From assembly GCA_964346815.1 (NCBI GenBank), contig CAYFWF010000001.1, forward strand, positions 1 to 16,364: a DNA stretch of 16,364 nt, given 5' to 3'. This DNA comes from CAYFWF01 sp964346815 (GTDB lineage: Bacteria > Acidobacteriota > Aminicenantia > Aminicenantales > Aminicenantaceae). Position numbers and translations under genes: made by a program. This document shows, one piece after another, positions 15,020-16,364 of this stretch. The notes below the pieces were generated by a model. It did no database searches and was not told the origin of the DNA. It was given only the letters and a program-made list of their open reading frames with translations. Numbering within the stretch: the first letter of the stretch is position 1; each line of letters starts with the position of its first letter.

Positions 15020-16045
15020 ATGAATTATATCGGCATTGATCATCACAAGCAATATTCGCATATGACTGTGATGGATCAGAAAGGAGAGGTGGTCAAGACA
15101 GGGAAGGTTGGGAACTTTCGTTGCGAAGTCGAGGGGTTCTTGGAAGGTCTTGGACCTGATATGGAAGCCGTAATAGAAGCAGGTCATTCGAGTTATACAA
15201 TGATTGATTTGTTGGAGGAGTTGGGAGTGAAGGTTAGGATTGCCCATCCTCTGCAGGTTAAAGCCATAGCAAAAGCCCGGATCAAGACAGACAAGAGAGA
15301 TTCGAAGATCCTGGCTCATTTACTGAGGTCGGATTTAATCCCTGAGGTGTACCACCGAGATAAGAAGAATCGTGGTTTCCAGCGAATACTGCGGCAGAGA
15401 GTATTTTTCGTGGCCACAAGGACTCGGGTAAAGAATAGGATTACATCTTTGATAGCCCAGCAGAATGATGAGATTCGGGGCCAGGCATGTCAGTTAAAGG
15501 ATCTTTTTAACAAAGCAGGGATGGAGTTTTTACAAAGTATAAAGCTATCCTCATCAGATCAGAAGCTTTTGGATGAGTTATTGAAGCTCAACCGACATTT
15601 AGAGAGGAGGATAAAGGAATCGAATGATCTGGTTGAGAGTTTGTACACCAGGATGGATGAGGCCCGGCTTATCCGTACGATCCCTGGATTTGGGAGATTT
15701 TTCTCTGTATTGGCAGCTACAGAGATAGGAGATGTTGGAAGATTTGAGAGGGCAGAAAAGCTTCACTCTTATGCAGGGGTGATTCCATCGACCTACACAT
15801 CTGGGGCTAGGAGCTATCACGGTAAGATGATTAAGCAAGGGAACAAGTGGCTGAGATGGGCAGCGGTGGAAGCGGTTTGGCCAGCAATTCGATCTGATTT
15901 CGATTTAAAGCTGTTTTACCAAAGACAGATACGCAGGAAAAGTGCTAATTCGGCAAAGATGGCAACAGCAAAACGATTACTAACAATCATCTACAAGGTA
16001 TTGAAAGAGAGACGTGAATATATCCCTTATAAAAGGAGAAAATAA
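15020..16045 (+). CDS. IS110/IS1111-family transposase (DEDD recombinase)
   Basis: The start is the ATG at 15020, five bases after AAAGGAGGTGC; the same frame is open upstream to 14969 but has no ribosome binding site there. The 341-residue protein has the IS110 plan. An N-terminal RuvC-like DEDD domain shows D7 in YIGIDHHK, E53 in AVIEAG, and D91 and D94 in KTDKRDSK. A helical coiled-coil-like middle covers about 140-215. The C-terminal Tnp domain has TIPGFG at 220-225, the YAGVIPS stretch from 251, and S261 in YTSGAR, the position of the catalytic serine of the family, followed by HGKMIKQGNKWLRW. Both catalytic sets are complete and the length is normal, so it should be active. Such enzymes recombine donor and target DNA with a guide RNA from their own non-coding end. 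Confidence 0.9.
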   Translation: MNYIGIDHHKQYSHMTVMDQKGEVVKTGKVGNFRCEVEGFLEGLGPDMEAVIEAGHSSYTMIDLLEELGVKVRIAHPLQVKAIAKARIKTDKRDSKILAHLLRSDLIPEVYHRDKKNRGFQRILRQRVFFVATRTRVKNRITSLIAQQNDEIRGQACQLKDLFNKAGMEFLQSIKLSSSDQKLLDELLKLNRHLERRIKESNDLVESLYTRMDEARLIRTIPGFGRFFSVLAATEIGDVGRFERAEKLHSYAGVIPSTYTSGARSYHGKMIKQGNKWLRWAAVEAVWPAIRSDFDLKLFYQRQIRRKSANSAKMATAKRLLTIIYKVLKERREYIPYKRRK

Positions 16046-16179
16046 TCGGTCGCCTTTTAACCCCCCTAATGAACCGATAGGTTGCATTTAGCAAAAGGCT
16101 AAGGGACCGAGACCTGATATTACGGTGTATGTGAACTCAACAGAGAAGTTGAGGACACAGATAGAAGATTGGTTCACAG
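16046..16179 (+). ncRNA. Candidate bridge/seek guide RNA of the insertion sequence
   Basis: The structure starts directly after the transposase stop. Stem-loop 1: CGGTCGCCTTTT (16047-16058) pairs with AAAAGGC (16093-16099) and GACCG (16105-16109), twelve pairs with a five-base bulge TAAGG; its large loop holds a small hairpin AACC-GATA-GGTT (16072-16083). Stem-loop 2: CTCAAC (16136-16141), loop AGAGAA, GTTGAG (16148-16153), then a 3x3 internal loop (GAA/GAC) and TGT/ACA (16130-16132 with 16157-16159). An alternative pairing TGTGAAC (16130-16136) with GTTCACA (16172-16178) also exists. Two successive stem-loops with internal loops at this position match what is known for guide RNAs of IS1111-group elements. 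Which bases guide the target cannot be stated. Exact ends are guesses. Confidence 0.45.
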
Positions 16180-16229
16180 GACCATAGGATTAAAGAAAAG
16201 AAGGAGGTGCTGAAAAAAATGCTTGCATG

Positions 16230-16239
16230 GCATCATCAT
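16230..16239 (-). repeat. Right subterminal inverted repeat of the insertion sequence
   Basis: GCATCATCAT is the perfect complement of the left repeat at 14941-14950. GGAGGTGC, the continuation of the repeat on the left side, occurs 19 bases further in at 16203-16210, so the right copy appears split by an insert. Confidence 0.65.
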
Positions 16240-16364
16240 AGAAGGGGGAGTTGATGATGGGAACCGAGTGGAAGGAACTCTTCCCAGCCAGCTTGAGAGA
16301 GCCGTTTTCATCATTAAAAGTATTTTTACAGCAAGCTTATTTTATGCTATAAATGAAATTAGGA
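16240..16364 (+). other. Right flank of the insertion sequence with one tiny open frame
   Basis: A 32-codon frame, ATG at 16254 to TAA at 16350-16352, is preceded by GGGGGAG at usable spacing and reads MMGTEWKELFPASLREP at its start. It resembles nothing I know. It may be a genuine small gene, the extreme end of the element, or chance. The last bases are AT-rich and featureless. Confidence 0.2.

Larger units (their letters stand above)
14941..16239 (+). mobile_element. IS110-family insertion sequence, IS1111-like architecture (ends approximate)
   Basis: A perfect 10-bp inverted repeat, ATGATGATGC and GCATCATCAT, encloses a single DEDD-type transposase gene and about 185 bases of non-coding sequence downstream of it. 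Subterminal inverted repeats plus a structured region after the transposase are the marks of the IS1111 branch of IS110; IS110 proper has no inverted repeats and its long non-coding part upstream. The true tips of IS1111 elements lie a few bases outside the repeats, so the limits given are minimal. There is no target-site duplication to find, as expected for this family. The transposase is intact, so the element may still move. It has inserted 150 bases downstream of the permease gene. Confidence 0.75.

Noticed and set aside
1..16364. CRISPR array, rRNA or phage genes
   Set aside because: No regularly spaced direct repeats, no rRNA-like stretch and no phage structural protein were found on either strand.

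Overview
The window looks like a chromosomal segment from an anaerobic or environmental bacterium. It carries a fused FtsX-type permease with an N-terminal prefix segment behind a PadR-type regulator, a secreted PHP metallohydrolase, and an MttB-family corrinoid methyltransferase. By eye this recalls Acidobacteriota/Aminicenantota-like genomes, but that is a weak inference because no rRNA or other marker gene is present. Shine-Dalgarno sites are strong, and terminal TAA, TAG and TGA stops are all in use, so the code is standard.

Layout from left to right. (1) 1-2091, minus: a secreted PHP-domain (CehA/McbA-like) metallohydrolase whose C-terminus runs off the left edge. (2) 2186-5569: a decay zone. 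It holds a class I/II aminotransferase with one in-frame TAA, the C-terminal relic of an ornithine cyclodeaminase-type gene, an alkaline phosphatase with two in-frame TAG codons but all recognisable catalytic residues, an unrecognised coding-like piece, and a possible transposase relic. (3) 5699-7159, plus: an intact MttB-superfamily methyltransferase without an in-frame amber codon. (4) 11034-7537, minus: a probable catabolic set of SDR dehydrogenase, ornithine cyclodeaminase/ketimine reductase and M20 (AbgB-like) amidohydrolase, convergent with the methyltransferase. (5) 11035-11858: AT-rich gap with an A/T hairpin, a degenerate tRNA-Arg(ACG)-like sequence and a good sigma70-type promoter. 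(6) 11859-14791, plus: a PadR-family regulator and a large FtsX/MacB-type permease, a two-gene unit. (7) About 14941-16239: an IS110-family element of IS1111-like architecture.

The most interesting system is the insertion sequence. A perfect 10-bp inverted repeat (ATGATGATGC / GCATCATCAT) lies outside a DEDD-type transposase gene. The region downstream of the transposase folds on paper into two consecutive stem-loops with internal loops or bulges, which is where IS1111-group elements carry their guide (bridge/seek) RNA. The leader upstream of the transposase can fold so that its Shine-Dalgarno is paired with sequence next to the left repeat, a possible block on translation from read-through transcripts.

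The second theme is the run of interrupted genes at 2186-5569. Reading frame is kept across every stop in the aminotransferase and phosphatase, so these are substitutions rather than frameshifts. Because TAG also ends three genes here in the normal way, ordinary pseudogenisation is more likely than recoding, although the neighbouring MttB homologue makes the amber question worth one specific check.
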